From: Lactuca virosa
Lineage: Eukaryota; Streptophyta; Magnoliopsida; Asterales; Asteraceae
Length of the DNA stretch: 64,000 nt
Assembly: GCA_928212115.1 (NCBI GenBank)
Contig: CAKMRJ010004445.1
Coordinates: forward strand, 84,261,643 to 84,325,642
Reading direction: 5' to 3'
Shown: one piece after another, positions 31,391 to 43,522 of the stretch
Position numbering within the stretch: the stretch's first letter is position 1
How the letters are laid out: every line of letters begins with the position of its first letter
Program-made: the position numbers and the translations under genes
The notes under the pieces: model-generated
The model's input: only the letters and a program-made list of their open reading frames with translations
Told to the model about the DNA's origin: nothing
The model's database searches: none

Positions 31391-33237
31391 AAGTTGGCCA
31401 GGCCGCGTGGGTTTCGACTCCTACTCGACGAGTTGGAGAACCCAACTCGACGAGTAGGAGCTGGAAATGAAAACCCTAATTTTTAGGGTTTGCACCCTAT
31501 TTAAAGAACATTAAGCCCATCCTCCCAGCCTCCTTATTACCCTTTCACGTCCAGAAGCAAAACCCTAGCTATCTAACCCCATTTTTGAGTGTTGTAAGGC
31601 TAAAGGTGTGTTGTTGGTGCATATCTTGAAGAATTGGAAGCTAGGAACGAGGAGGAGCTTGTAGATCCAACATCTACTTCAGCGTGGCATCATTTGGAAG
31701 GTAAGAAGTCGTTACCTTGATCATCCTAGTGTTAGATCTCCTCATCTAAAGGCTTAAAGCCATTTCTAGCATTTTTATGGGTCATTTTTGGTATGGAGCA
31801 TGATCTGAAGTTGCAACTTTAGATCTGGACTCCTTTAGGCCCTCTTGGACATAAAGCCTCAAGCTTTATGAAGCTTTGGCCGTTCTCCATAGCCTAAACG
31901 TTTCCTTTAGCCCAGTTTTAGCATTTGAAGCTTGCATGCATGTAAAGTTTGCAACTTTACATGGTAACCATGACCTAGGAGGTTAGATCTACAATTGGAA
32001 GCCTTAGTTTAGCTTAAAAGTGACTGAATGAGGAATGGATTGAAGAAACTCGATGAATTTGGCAGCCAACTTGACGAGTTGAAGAGGGTTTTCCTGTTTT
32101 CTGGATTCTGCATGAACTCGACGAGTGGTTAGGGTTTTCCTCAGTCCTCTGGACGCTGCATGTCCACAACGAGTTACTTGGCAACTCAGCGAGTTGACCA
32201 GGGTTTTGCACGGTTTCTGAGTTCTAAAGGAAGTCGATGAGTTGGGTCAACATGGACTGTTGACCTTGACTGTTGACTTTGACTAGGCGTTGGCTTGGAC
32301 CAAGAGTTGACTTTGACCTTGATCTAGACAATGACCAAGGTTGAACCTTGAAGGGGTCTTGAGTAAGGAATGATATCTAAGGGGTTGTTTCTGTATAAGG
32401 TTTTAGTGGAGCCGGTTGCAGGAGCAGAGACATTCAACTATTTCACCCGACATTTGAAATGAGTCTTCTCCTATAGGAACAGGTCTAAGGCACCAAGGCC
32501 GGCCCGTTTATGTATGTTAGTATGTTCTGGACTAAGGTCCGATGTCGGGCGGGGCCCGATGTAGGTTTATATGTTTTCTGGGTTACGACTCGATTCCGGG
32601 GCGGTACCCGATGAATGTTTGTATGCATGATGTCTTTGTGATTTCTGCATGTGTTTGTTTTTGTATGCTTTTCGGACTCCGGTCCGATGTCGGGGCGGTT
32701 CCCGAGGAATGTTTGTATGCTTTCCGGATTTCGGTTCGATGCCAGGCGGGGCCCTAGGAATGTTTATATGTCTGTGATTAGATGATTATGCTTATGTTTA
32801 TGTGTAATAGTAGATATGCTCATATGTATGCCGAGATTTGCTCAATGCCGGGCGAGCCTGATGCCGGACAAGCCAATGCCGGACAGGGCCCGATGTATAG
32901 GGCGAGACTTATGATATGTTAGTATATGATTATGTGATATGTGTATGGTATGTGGTAGCTTGGGGAGACTCACTAAGCTTCGTGCTTACAATTTTCAGTT
33001 TTGGTTTTAGGTACTTCCAGTAGCAAGGGAAGAGCTCGGGATGACTGGATAACACACACCGTTTATGTTTAGCCTGGGATATTTTACTCAGATTTATTTG
33101 ACATGTGATTGATATGGATACACTGTTTTGACACTTGAGATATTATGGTTCATGTTTTGATAAATGATTTTTAGTAATTCTGGTTTAATTAATGATTTAA
33201 AAATGAAATTTTTGGACTGTATTTTTGGGATGTTTCA
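31391..33237 (+). repeat. Gypsy LTR with ACTCGACGAGT motifs, unit 1
   Basis: Truncated at its 5' end. ACTCGACGAGT occurs at 31423-31433 and 31445-31455, with degenerate versions through 32240. The inverted telo-box is at 31471-31491 and TATTTAAAG near 31499. A GC-rich stretch with repeated GATGTCGGGCGGGGCCCGATG-like motifs lies at 32540-32900. It ends TTGGGATGTTTCA at 33237, directly before the primer site. Confidence 0.8.
31471..31506 (+). promoter_or_regulatory. Inverted telo-box plus TATA-like box
   Basis: AAACCCTAATTTTTAGGGTTT then CACCCTATTTAAAG, the same layout as at 5476 and 15426. Confidence 0.5.
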
Positions 33238-34130
33238 AGTTGGTATCAGAACTTTGGTTTGAGGGATTCGGGTACATTCTCGGGTGTGTCTGAACTCAAA
33301 CTGAGGACTTGGTATGAAAATTTTTCAAAAGAAAATCATTTTTATAAAAGAATTTTGAAAAGTAAAAAAAGGATTTTTGGAAAAGAGAAAAGGGTGTGAT
33401 GCATGCAATCAGCCAAGCTCAAGTAAGTACTCCCAAATTACCCATACATGTTTATGTTATGATATTCTTATGAGAACTGCATGCTAGATTAGGGCTAAGG
33501 ATCTAAGAGGGATGCCATATGTGCCTATTATATGTGTATGAGCTTTATGAACGCCATGCTAGTACTGATTAGTCAGTGATATGATGGCCTGATTAGGATA
33601 TGCTTGATTATGTTTACTCAATGCTCGAATGCTGCTTGCTTTGTGCTTTTAGGAGTTCTAGTTATCTTTAACTAACTAGTAAACGAATATGTTAAGTTAC
33701 ATATTGCGAGGACTAAATAATTTCGTAAGGTTAGGTTTAGCACTATTTTACAGCTCTTATTTGAGTCCAACCGTTGTAGGGTAGAACCTCTCATTCGAAG
33801 AGTTATCTAGTCTTAGTGATATGTAATGGTATTCGTGAACTAGTTAGGGGGAGATATCAAGGACTTCTTATGCAGCTGATGGCGGAGAGTAGTTTAGTGA
33901 TTACCCTAGGGCAAGCCTAGGATAAAATTAGCAAGAGAACAACAGTAGCAGTAGAAGGGACTTGGTGGAGTCAAGCCAGTTCTTAAGGAAAGTACGGATA
34001 GATGTGGAAGGTAGTATGGGCCCGTACTACTGAAAGCAGAGGATTCGTACTCGAATCAAGGAAAAATGAGATGAATCCAGGGAACTTGTAGTATGTTAGA
34101 TCCCTCGAGTTATGATGAGTATACTGATGT
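33238..34130 (+). mobile_element. Primer site and leader of gypsy element, unit 1
   Basis: The primer site TTGGTATCAGAAC follows the LTR end (final bases differ from the canonical AGC). The leader has no conserved ORF and runs into gag. Confidence 0.7.
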
Positions 34131-35248
34131 TTGTTATGGTGTATTCTCAGTATGGTGGTGCTACGTACTAGACTAGTTGGTAGCTCTGGTGTCGGTGAGG
34201 GATCAGGCTTAGGCTCTGGAGTCGGGCAGTTTGATGAGCAGATGAGAGAGTTCATTTCATATGAGGTCACACACAATATTTTAGACCAGAATCCTGTGAT
34301 CTTCAGTACGGTCAAGGAGGGCATCTTGGAGATACTAGATGAGAGGTTGGGTGCATTCTGTACCGAGTTGGCGGCCATGGTGCGGGCTCGCACATTGACT
34401 TTCTGGGAGTTCTGGGCATGCGGAGCTCCAGGCTATCATGGAGCTCAGCAGGTGGTTGGCTGATGTCGCCAACGCCTTCCGTACGAGCCGATGTCCCGAG
34501 GGGGACAAGATCCGACTTGCTTCCTGTCTTCTGAAGGACATAGAACGTGATTGGTGGGAGGAGGTTGGACATGCCATTGGTGATGATGCCCTTGATACGA
34601 TGACTTGGAGTGACTTCTCGGCCAGGTTCAGGGCCGAGTTTGCACCTGTGATTGAGGTCCAACAGCTTGCGAGGGAGTTCCAGGACCTCCAGCAGACTAC
34701 TGAGACGTTGGCCGAGATCACCGCTATGTTTAGGGAGAGGGCCCTTCTTGTTCTGCAGTATGTGTCGGACGACGAGATGAAGAAGGCCCGATACTATAAG
34801 ATGACGAGGAGTGACATAAGACAGTTTGTGAGCCGCCATCTGCAAGACGCTGGAGGATATGATTGTGAGTGCTCAGGAGAGGGAGTTGGATTTGGAGATG
34901 GAGAGGAAGAGGAAACCATATGAGGTTCAGACAGGTAGTACGGGCAAGAAGCCCAAGGTATCAGATCACATATCTAGGACCCATCAGGGCCGCAGCCGGT
35001 GTGGCAAGTGCGGCAAGATGCACGATGGGGCATGCAGGGCGGGGTGTTCGGGCTGCTTTAAGTGTGGACGGACTGGTCATGTGAGCAGGGATTGTACTGC
35101 TACCACCACCACCATAGCAGTTTCAGATCTGATTTGCTTTCAGTGCAATTAGAGGGGCCACAAGAGGGCCCAGTGTCAGAGTCTGGTAGCACCAGGACAG
35201 GCGGTGGCGCCCGCTTCTACTACGTTGAGGATTACAAATGGACGTTAG
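34131..35248 (+). pseudogene. Gypsy gag (capsid plus CCHC), unit 1, frameshifted and truncated
   Basis: It is read in three frames: 34131-34463 (DEQMREFISYEV, GILEILDERLGAF), 34438-34923 (RWLADVANAFRTSRCPEGDK, DWWEEVGHAIGDD, SARFRAEFAPV, QLAREFQDL) and 34859-35152 (RSRCGKCGKMHDGACRAG, CFKCGRTGHVSRDC). The middle part is the Retrotrans_gag capsid domain and the last contains an intact CCHC knuckle. Frameshifts near 34440 and 34860 and a TAG at 35150-35152 break it. The gene is cut by copia LTR sequence at 35249, before the gag-protease junction. Confidence 0.85.
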
Positions 35249-35795
35249 TGTTGGATTTGTGTCTAAGTCCATAACTATAATTGGTATGTACTTGACCCGA
35301 TTTGGCATGGTCCATTTGGATTGCATGGCCTCAGAACAATTTGGATAGACCTTTTGTGAGAAGAGGATATTTGTGACATATTAATATATTATAAGTTCTA
35401 ATATATTAATATGAAATCATATTATTTAATTAGTATTGATCAAGAATTAATTTGGTGATCAAAAGAGACTAATTAAATATATGGGGATTGATTGTGTAAA
35501 TCAATCATTCTTATATATGTGGGCTTATGATCCATGATTCCTTATGTTGGGTTTAACCCACGTGGTAACCCATGGATACTCCATGGAGGTTAAAACCCAT
35601 GGAGCATAAGGAATGGGTAAAGTCATGAGTTACATGCTGTAACCCTAATGAGCACACTATATAAAGAACCCATAAGCTCAAGAAATCGGCCTAAGGATTC
35701 TAAGTGAGGGCTAGCCGATTTGGAGCATAAGAACTCTTCTCTCATGGTTATTCCAATTGTTGGTGATGTTGTGTGAACCATTTGAGGTGTCACAC
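35249..35795 (+). repeat. Truncated copia LTR, unit 1
   Basis: Starts TGTTGGATTTGTGTCTAAGTC and matches the reverse complement of 17415 down to about 16900. It is cut at GGTGTCACAC by the minus-strand gypsy LTR beginning TGTAAC. TATA-like CTATATAAAG is near 35658. Confidence 0.8.
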
Positions 35796-36422
35796 TGTAA
35801 CAACGTACATTTTAAAAACAATTTTTCATTTTTAAATCACATTTTCAATTATCAAAAACAATATCAATCAAACTGTATCCAATGTCGTAATAACAAACAA
35901 ATCCCATAATCTCAAAACATAATCTCTATGAGTGTGTACGGATCATGCCGTCGCCTTCCCGCGATCCTCGCTAATACCTGAAACACATAACACAACAACT
36001 GTAAGCATAAATGCTTAGTGAGTTCCCCAAAATACCACATACCACACATACGCCTTTCCAGGCCATAACTCTGTGGGATCTTCCGATCCAAATGTCCCAG
36101 GGGACTTCCGTCCCGAATCCCGGTAGACCTTCCGGTCCTACCCGGATCGACCTTCCGGTCCGTAACCTCTTGACCTTCCGGTCCTACCCATATCGACCTT
36201 CCGGTCCGTAACCTCTTGACCTTCTGGTCCATATCATATTGACCTTTCGGTCCTTATCATACATAACATACATAACACATACATATCACATAACCGCATA
36301 TAGCACATACATCTCTTAACATACAAGACCTTCCGGTCACACATAGGTACCCTTCCAGGTACAGTATAGTGAGAAGACTCACCTCAATGAAGTCGGATAA
36401 ACTCTCGTGCTCAACGTCCCGA
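35796..36422 (-). repeat. Truncated minus-strand gypsy LTR (element F type), unit 1
   Basis: The 3' third of the LTR seen complete at 41806-43522. It contains a cluster of GACCTTCCGGTCC-type motifs (36085-36345), an inverted-arm repeat (GACC...GGTC). It is cut at 36422 by the start of unit 2. Confidence 0.85.
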
Positions 36423-37445
36423 GATGACTGCATTGCACACACCATTATGTTTTCGCCTGGGATGATTTTACTCTCATTTTGTTGATATGGATATAGTGAC
36501 TCATGTTTAGGATTGGATGTGTTGACAAATGTTGTTTATTTAATGTTTAAAAATGAAATTTTTGGGACCATATTTAGTAGTGTTACAAGTTGGTATCAGA
36601 GACTTGGTTTGAGGGATTCGGGCATACTCTCGGGTGTGTCTGAACTCAAACTAAGGACTATGTATGAAAAAAAAATTTCAAAAGAAAACCATTTTTAAAA
36701 AAAGGGATTTTTAAGAGGAAACGGGTACGGTGCATGCAATCAACCGAGCTCAAATAAGGTGTCCCAAATTACCCATACGTGTTTATGTTGTGATATGAAT
36801 TATGAATATGTGAACCGCATCCTAGGTTAGGGATAAGGATCTAGGAAGGATGCCTTGTGTGCCTACTTTATGAGCTTATTAAACTATATGCTAGTATTGA
36901 TTAGTCAGTAATATGAGAGCCTGATTAGGTTATGCCTGGTTCTGGTCACTCGAAGCACAAATGCTGCTTGCTTTGTGGTTTTAGGAGTTCAAGTTATCTT
37001 CAACTAACTAGTAAACGAATACGATAAGTTACACAATATGGGAACTAGATAATTTTAGAAGGTTAGATTTTAACGCTATTGTGCAGATCTTGTTTCAGTC
37101 CTAACCGTTGTAGTGTGAGACCTCTCATTCGAAGAATTATCTGGTTTTAGTAATATATGATGGTATCCGCGAGCTAGTTAGGGGGAGATAACAGGGACTT
37201 CTTATGCAGCTGATGGTGGATAATGGGATGGAGATCACCCTAGGGGAAGCCTAGGATGAGATTGGTGCTAAGAGCGGTATTAGAAGAAGGGACTTGGTAG
37301 AGTCAAGGCTATCCTTGAGAAAAGTACGGATATATGTGGAAGGTAGTATAGGCCCGTACTACTGAAATAAGAGGATCCATGCTCGATTCAAGGATGGCTG
37401 CGATAAGACCAGGTAACTTGTAGAATGTATGATCCCTCAATATAG

Positions 37446-39294
37446 AAGTTGGCCAGGCCGCGTGGGTTTCGACTCCTACTCGACGAGTTGGAGAACCCAA
37501 CTCGACGAGTAGGAGCTGGAAATGAAAACCCTAATTTTTAGGGTTTGCACCCTATTTAAAGAACATTAAGCCCATCCTCCCAGCCTCCTTATTACCCTTT
37601 CACGTCCAGAAGCAAAACCCTAGCTATCTAACCCCATTTTTGAGTGTTGTAAGGCTAAAGGTGTGTTGTTGGTGCATATCTTGAAGAATTGGAAGCTAGG
37701 AACGAGGAGGAGCTTGTAGATCCAACATCTACTTCAGCGTGGCATCATTTGGAAGGTAAGAAGTCGTTACCTTGATCATCCTAGTGTTAGATCTCCTCAT
37801 CTAAAGGCTTAAAGCCATTTCTAGCATTTTTATGGGTCATTTTTGGTATGGAGCATGATCTGAAGTTGCAACTTCAGATCTGGACTCCTTTAGGCCCTCT
37901 TGGACATAAAGCCTCAAGCTTTATGAAGCTTTGGCCGTTCTCCATAGCCTAAACGTTTCCTTTAGCCCAGTTTTAGCATTTGAAGCTTGCATGCATGTAA
38001 AGTTTGCAACTTTACATGGTAACCATGACCTAGGAGGTTAGATCTACAATTGGAAGCCTTAGTTTAGCTTAAAAGTGACTGAATGAGGAATGGATTGAAG
38101 AAACTCGATGAATTTGGCAGCCAACTTGACGAGTTGAAGAGGGTTTTCCTGTTTTCTGGATTCTGCATGAACTCGACGAGTGGTTAGGGTTTTCCTCAGT
38201 CCTCTGGACGCTGCATGTCCACAACGAGTTACTTGGCAACTCAGCGAGTTGACCAGGGTTTTGCACGGTTTCTGAGTTCTAAAGGAAGTCGATGAGTTGG
38301 GTCAACATGGACTGTTGACCTTGACCGTTGACTTTGACTAGGCGTTGGCTTGGACCAAGAGTTGACTTTGACCTTGATCTAGACAATGACCAAGGTTGAA
38401 CCTTGAAGGGGTCTTGAGTAAGGAATGATATCTAAGGGGTTGTTTCTGTATAAGGTTTTAGTGGAGCCGGTTGCAGGAGCAGAGACATTCAACTATTTCA
38501 CCCGACATTTGAAATGAGTCTTCTCCTATAGGAACAAGTCTAAGGCACCAAGGCCGGCCCGTTTATGTATGTTAGTATGTTCTGGACTAAGGTCCGATGT
38601 CGGGCGGGGCCCGCTGTAGGTTTATATGTTTTCTGGGTTACGACTCGATTCCGGGGCGGTACCCGATGAATGTTTGTATGCATGATGTCTTTGTGATTTC
38701 TGCATGTGTTTGTTTTTGTATGCTTTCCGGACTCCGGTCCGATGTCGGGGCGGTTCCCGAGGAATGTTTGTATGCTTTCCGGATTTCGGTTCGATGCCAG
38801 GCGGGGCCCTAGGAATGTTTATATGTCTGTGATTAGATGATTATGCTTATGTTTATGTGTAATAGTAGATATGCTCATATGTATGCCGAGATTTGCTCAA
38901 TGCCGGGCGAGCCTGATGCCGGACAAGCCAATGCCGGACAGGGCCCGATGTAGTAGGGCGAGACTTATGATATGTTAGTATATGATTATGTGATATGTGT
39001 ATGGTATGTGGTAGCTTGGGGAGACTCACTAAGCTTCGTGCTTACAATTTTCAGTTTTGGTTTTAGGTACTTCCAGTAGCAAAGGGAAGAGCTCGGGATG
39101 ACTGGATAACACACACCGTTTATGTTTAGCCTGGGATATTTTACTCAGATTTATTTGACATGTGATTGATATGGATACACTGTTTTGACACTTGAGATAT
39201 TATGGTTCATGTTTTGATAAATGATTTTTAGTAATTCTGGTTTAATTAATGATTTAAAAATGAAATTTTTGGACTGTATTTTTGGGATGTTTCA
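37446..39294 (+). repeat. Gypsy LTR with ACTCGACGAGT motifs, unit 2
   Basis: Nearly identical to 31391-33237 (about seven differences by eye). Includes the inverted telo-box at 37526-37546 and the TATA-like box after it. Ends at TGTTTCA 39294, followed by TTGGTATCAGAAC. Confidence 0.85.
37526..37561 (+). promoter_or_regulatory. Inverted telo-box plus TATA-like box
   Basis: Unit 2 copy of the motif at 31471. Confidence 0.5.
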
Positions 39295-40188
39295 AGTTGG
39301 TATCAGAACTTTGGTTTGAGGGATTCGGGTACATTCTCGGGTGTGTCTGAACTCAAACTGAGGACTTGGTATGAAAATTTTTCAAAAGAAAATCATTTTT
39401 ATAAAAGAATTTTGAAAAGTAAAAAAAAGGATTTTTGGAAAAGAGAAAAGGGTGTGATGCATGCAATCAGCCGAGCTCAAGTAAGTACTCCCAAATTACC
39501 CATACATGTTTATGTTATGATATTCTTATGAGAGCTGCATGCTAGATTAGGGCTAAGGATCTAAGAGGGATGCCATATGTGCCTATTATATGTGTATGAG
39601 CTTTATGAACTGCATGCTAGTACTGATTAGTCAGTGATATGATGGCCTGATTAGGATATGCTTGATTATGTTTACTCAATGCTCGAATGCTGCTTGCTTT
39701 GTGCTTTTAGGAGTTCTAGTTATCTTTAACTAACTAGTAAACGAATATGTTAAGTTACATATTGCGAGGACTAAATAATTTCGTAAGGTTAGGTTTAGCA
39801 CTATTTTACAGCTCTTATTTGAGTCCAACCGTTGTAGGGTAGAACCTCTCATTCGAAGAGTTATCTAGTCTTAGTGATATGTAATGGTATTCGTGAACTA
39901 GTTAGGGGGAGATAGCAAGGACTTCTTATGCAGCTGATGGCGGAGAGTAGTTTAGTGATTACCCTAGGGCAAGCCTAGGATAAAATTAGCAAGAGAACAA
40001 CAGTAGCAGTAGAAGGGACTTGGTGGAGTCAAGCCAGTTCTTAAGGAAAGTACGGATAGATGTGGAAGGTAGTATGGGCCCGTACTACTGAAAGCAGAGG
40101 ATTCGTACTCGAATCAAGGAAAAATGAGATGAATCCAGGGAACTTGTAGTATGTTAGATCCCTCGAGTTATGATGAGTATACTGATGT

Positions 40189-41247
40189 TTGTTATGGTGT
40201 ATTCTCAGTATGGTGGTGCTACGTACTAGACTAGTTGGTAGCTCTGGTGTCGGTGAGGGATCAGGCTTAGGCTCTGGAGTCGGGCAGTTTGATGAGCAGA
40301 TGAGAGAGTTCATTTCATCTGAGGTCACACACAATATTTTAGACCAGAATCCTGTGATCTTCAGTACGGTCAAGGAGGGCATCTTGGAGATACTAGATGA
40401 GAGGTTGGGTGCATTCTGTACCGAGTTGGCGGCCATGGTGCGGGCTCGCACATTGACTTTCTGGGAGTTCTGGGCATGCGGAGCTCCAGGCTATCATGGA
40501 GCTCAGCAGGTGGTTGGCTGATGTCGCCAACGCCTTCCGTACGAGCCGATGTCCCGAGGGGGACAAGATCCGACTTGCTTCCTGTCTTCTGAAGGACATA
40601 GAACGTGATTGGTGGGAGGAGGTTGGACATGCCATTGGTGATGATGCCCTTGATACGATGACTTGGAGTGACTTCTCGGCCAGGTTCAGGGCCGAGTTTG
40701 CACCTGTGATTGAGGTCCAACAGCTTGCGAGGGAGTTCCAGGACCTCCAGCAGACTACTGAGACGTTGGCCGAGATCACCGCTATGTTTAGGGAGAGGGC
40801 CTTTCTTGTTCTGCAGTATGTGTCGGACGACGAGATGAAGAAGGCCCGATACTATAAGATGACGAGGAGTGACATAAGACAGTTTGTGAGCCGCCATCTG
40901 CAAGACGCTGGAGGATATGATTGTGAGTGCTCAGGAGAGGGAGTTGGATTTGGAGATGGAGAGGAAGAGGAAACCATATGAGGTTCAGACAGGTAGTACG
41001 GGCAAGAAGCCCAAGGTATCAGATCACATATCTAGGACCCATCAGGGCCGCAGCCGGTGTGGCAAGTGCGGCAAGATGCACGATGGGGCATGCAGGGCGG
41101 GGTGTTCGGGCTGCTTTAAGTGTGGACGGACTGGTCATGTGAGCAGGGATTGTACTGCTACCACCACCACCATAGCAGTTTCAGGTAGCACCAGGACAGG
41201 TGGCGGCGCCCGCTTCTTCTACGTTGAGGATTACAGATGGACGTTAG
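40189..41247 (+). pseudogene. Gypsy gag, unit 2, frameshifted and truncated
   Basis: Same three-frame structure as unit 1: 40189-40521, 40496-40981 and 40917-41258. The shared frameshifts (near 40498 and 40918) show that the lesions predate the duplication or were homogenised after it. The knuckle CFKCGRTGHVSRDC is intact. The 59-base deletion removes the TAG and the second knuckle present in unit 1. Coding sequence is cut at 41248 by copia LTR. Confidence 0.85.
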
Positions 41248-41805
41248 TGTTGGATTAGTGTCTAAGTCCATAACTATAATTGGTATGTACTTGACCCGAT
41301 TTGGCATGGTCCATTTGGGTTGCATGACATCAGAACAATTTGGATAGACCTTTTGTGAGAAGAGGATATTTGTGACATATTAATATATTATAAGTTCTAA
41401 TATATTAATATGAAATCATATTATTCAATTAGTATTGATCAAGAATTAATTTGGAATTAATTTGGTGATCAAAAGAGACTAATTAAATATATGGGGATTG
41501 ATTGTGTAAATCATTCATTCTTATATATGTGGGCTTATGATCCATGATTCCTTATGTTGGGTTTAACCCATGTGGTAACCCATGGATACTCCATGGAGGT
41601 TAAAACCCATGGAGCACAAGGAATGGGTAAAGTCATGAGTTACATGCTGTAACCCTAATGAGCACACTATATAAAGAACCCATAAGCTCAAGAAATCGGC
41701 CTAAGGATTCTAAGTGAGGGCTAGCCGATTTGGAGCATAAGAACTCTTCTCTCATGGTTATTCCAATTGTTGGTGATGTTGTGTGAACCATTTGAGGTGT
41801 CACAC
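41248..41805 (+). repeat. Truncated copia LTR, unit 2
   Basis: Starts TGTTGGATTAGTGTC and is cut by element F at GGTGTCACAC. It carries an extra AATTAATTTGG-like 12-base repeat near 41450 compared with unit 1. Confidence 0.8.
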
Positions 41806-43522
41806 TGTAACGACGTACATTTTCAAAACAATTTTTTCATTTTTAAATCACATTTTCAATTATAAAAAACAATATCAATCAAACTGTATCCAATGTCGTA
41901 ATAACAAACAAATCCCATAATCTCAAAACATAATCTCTATGAGTGTGTACGGATCATGCCGTCGCCTTCCCGCGATCCTCGCTAGTACCTGAAACACATA
42001 ACATAACAACTGTAAGCATAAATGCTTAGTGAATTCCCCAAAATACCACATACCACACATACGCCTTTCCAGGCCATAACTCTGTGGGATCTTTCGATCC
42101 AAATGTCTCAGGGGACTTCCGTCCCGAATCCCGGTAGACCTTCCGGTCCTACCCGGATCGACCTTCCTGTCCGTAACCTCTTGAACTTCCGGTCCTACCC
42201 GTATCGACCTTCCGGTCCGTAACCTCTTGACCTTCCGGTCCATATCATATTGACCTTCTGGTCCTTATCATACATAACATACATAACACATACATATCAC
42301 ATAACCGCATATAGAACATACATCTCTTAGCATACAAGACCTTCCGGTCACACATAGGTACCCTTCCAGGTACAGTATAGTGAGAAGACTCACCTCAATG
42401 AAGTTGGATAAACTCTCGTGCTCAACGTCCCGACCTAGCCTCCTCCTATTATTCAAATAACATCCCCGATCAATATTCTCTCATAGTCTCATCTCTAAAG
42501 ATTGGGTAGAAGGCCATTCTACCCCTCTCTGAACTCTCTTGAATCAGTCTTGACCAGAACCCTAAGGTCAACGAAAGTCAACGGTCGAACTTTGACCCGA
42601 CTCGTCGAGTGCACATGGGCGACTCGGCGAGTCCATGCGGGTCCTCTGAATCCTTCTAGCCTCTCTTGGCTCGTCGAGTCATCCTTCCACTCGACGGGTT
42701 CCTCCTATCACGAATCGCGGGGCAACCCCAACTCGACTCGTCGAGTCCACTTATGGACTCGGCGAGTTGCTCCCATAACAACTCTCAAATGACCTTCTGA
42801 GGTCAGATCTGCTTCTCTAAACTATAGATCTGACTTTCCCACGACCAATAACCACGTAAAGGTTGAAACTTGACTCACATGCAATGCACCCAAGGCTTTC
42901 CTTGGTTAAATGGCTTCTAAAATGGCAACCTAGTCTCCTTTCCTCCATAAACCAACATAAAGCAGAATGAGGAAGGCTATCTGGACCTCTATGGGTCCAG
43001 ATCCGAGGTCTAACACAGCAAGGGACCATAAACTCAACTTTTCAAGCCCTAAAAGGTTATAGAAAACCCTAGATCATAGATCTTAACCCAAATCAGAAAG
43101 GAAGTTCGATTTGATACCTCAATAGTGTAGATCTGAACTTGGAAACCCTGGATCCACAGCTCCCTTGACCTCCTCTTGCTGGAAACAAATTCTCCTTTGC
43201 TAAAACACACAAGAAATGGTGAATTAGCCTTCCTCTTGCACCACAAACGATCTCTCTGCTCTCTAGGGTTTCTCAGGGGTGAAGTGGCCGCAAATGGAGG
43301 CCATAAAGGCCTTTAGATAGGGCATAGACCCCGAGAATTAGGGTTTCAATCCACAGCGCGGACTCGTCGAGTCCACCCTTTCCGACTCGTCGAGTCCGTT
43401 CATTAATCCAGTCAGCACACGAGATCCGACTCGACGAGTCTACGCCTCAACTCGTCGAGTCCCTCCCTTTTACTCAAAAGAATAAATGATCAAACATAAT
43501 ACCTGGAAATCCGGATGTTACA
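41806..43522 (-). repeat. Element F 3' LTR, minus strand, complete (1717 bp)
   Basis: On the minus strand it begins TGTAACATCCGG at 43522 and ends at 41806 with GTCGTTACA. A polypurine tract (AAGTGGGGGAGAAT on the minus strand) adjoins at 43523. It contains ACTCGTCGAGT at 42600-42610 and 43362-43372 plus several ACTCGGCGAGT variants, and the GACCTTCCGGTCC cluster at 42095-42355. Its telo-box region is degenerate (near 43340). The matching 5' LTR would lie beyond the right edge of the window. Confidence 0.85.

Larger units (their letters stand above)
30368..36422 (+). repeat. Tandem duplication, unit 1 (6055 bp)
   Basis: Starts GATGACTGCATTGCACACACC and is followed, at 36423, by the same sequence. 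Blocks: LTR end (30368-30532), leader (30533-31390), truncated LTR (31391-33237), leader (33238-34130), gag (34131-35248), truncated copia LTR (35249-35795) and truncated minus-strand gypsy LTR (35796-36422). The join CGTCCCGA|GATGACTGC connects two unrelated points with at most two bases of shared sequence, suggesting end joining rather than homologous exchange. Confidence 0.95.
36423..42433 (+). repeat. Tandem duplication, unit 2 (6011 bp)
   Basis: Repeats unit 1 block for block: LTR end to 36587, leader 36588-37445, LTR 37446-39294, leader 39295-40188, gag 40189-41247, copia LTR 41248-41805, gypsy LTR from 41806. Differences include a 59-base deletion in gag (equivalent to about 35126-35184) and a 12-base insertion near 41450. 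By eye divergence is about 2-3% in the first kilobase and the last 600 bases, but about 0.4% between 37446 and about 41180. Confidence 0.95.

Noticed and set aside
34312..34845. 177-aa minus-strand open frame (and the same at 40370-40903)
   Set aside because: It is antisense to the gag capsid domain, duplicated with it, and has no recognisable motif.
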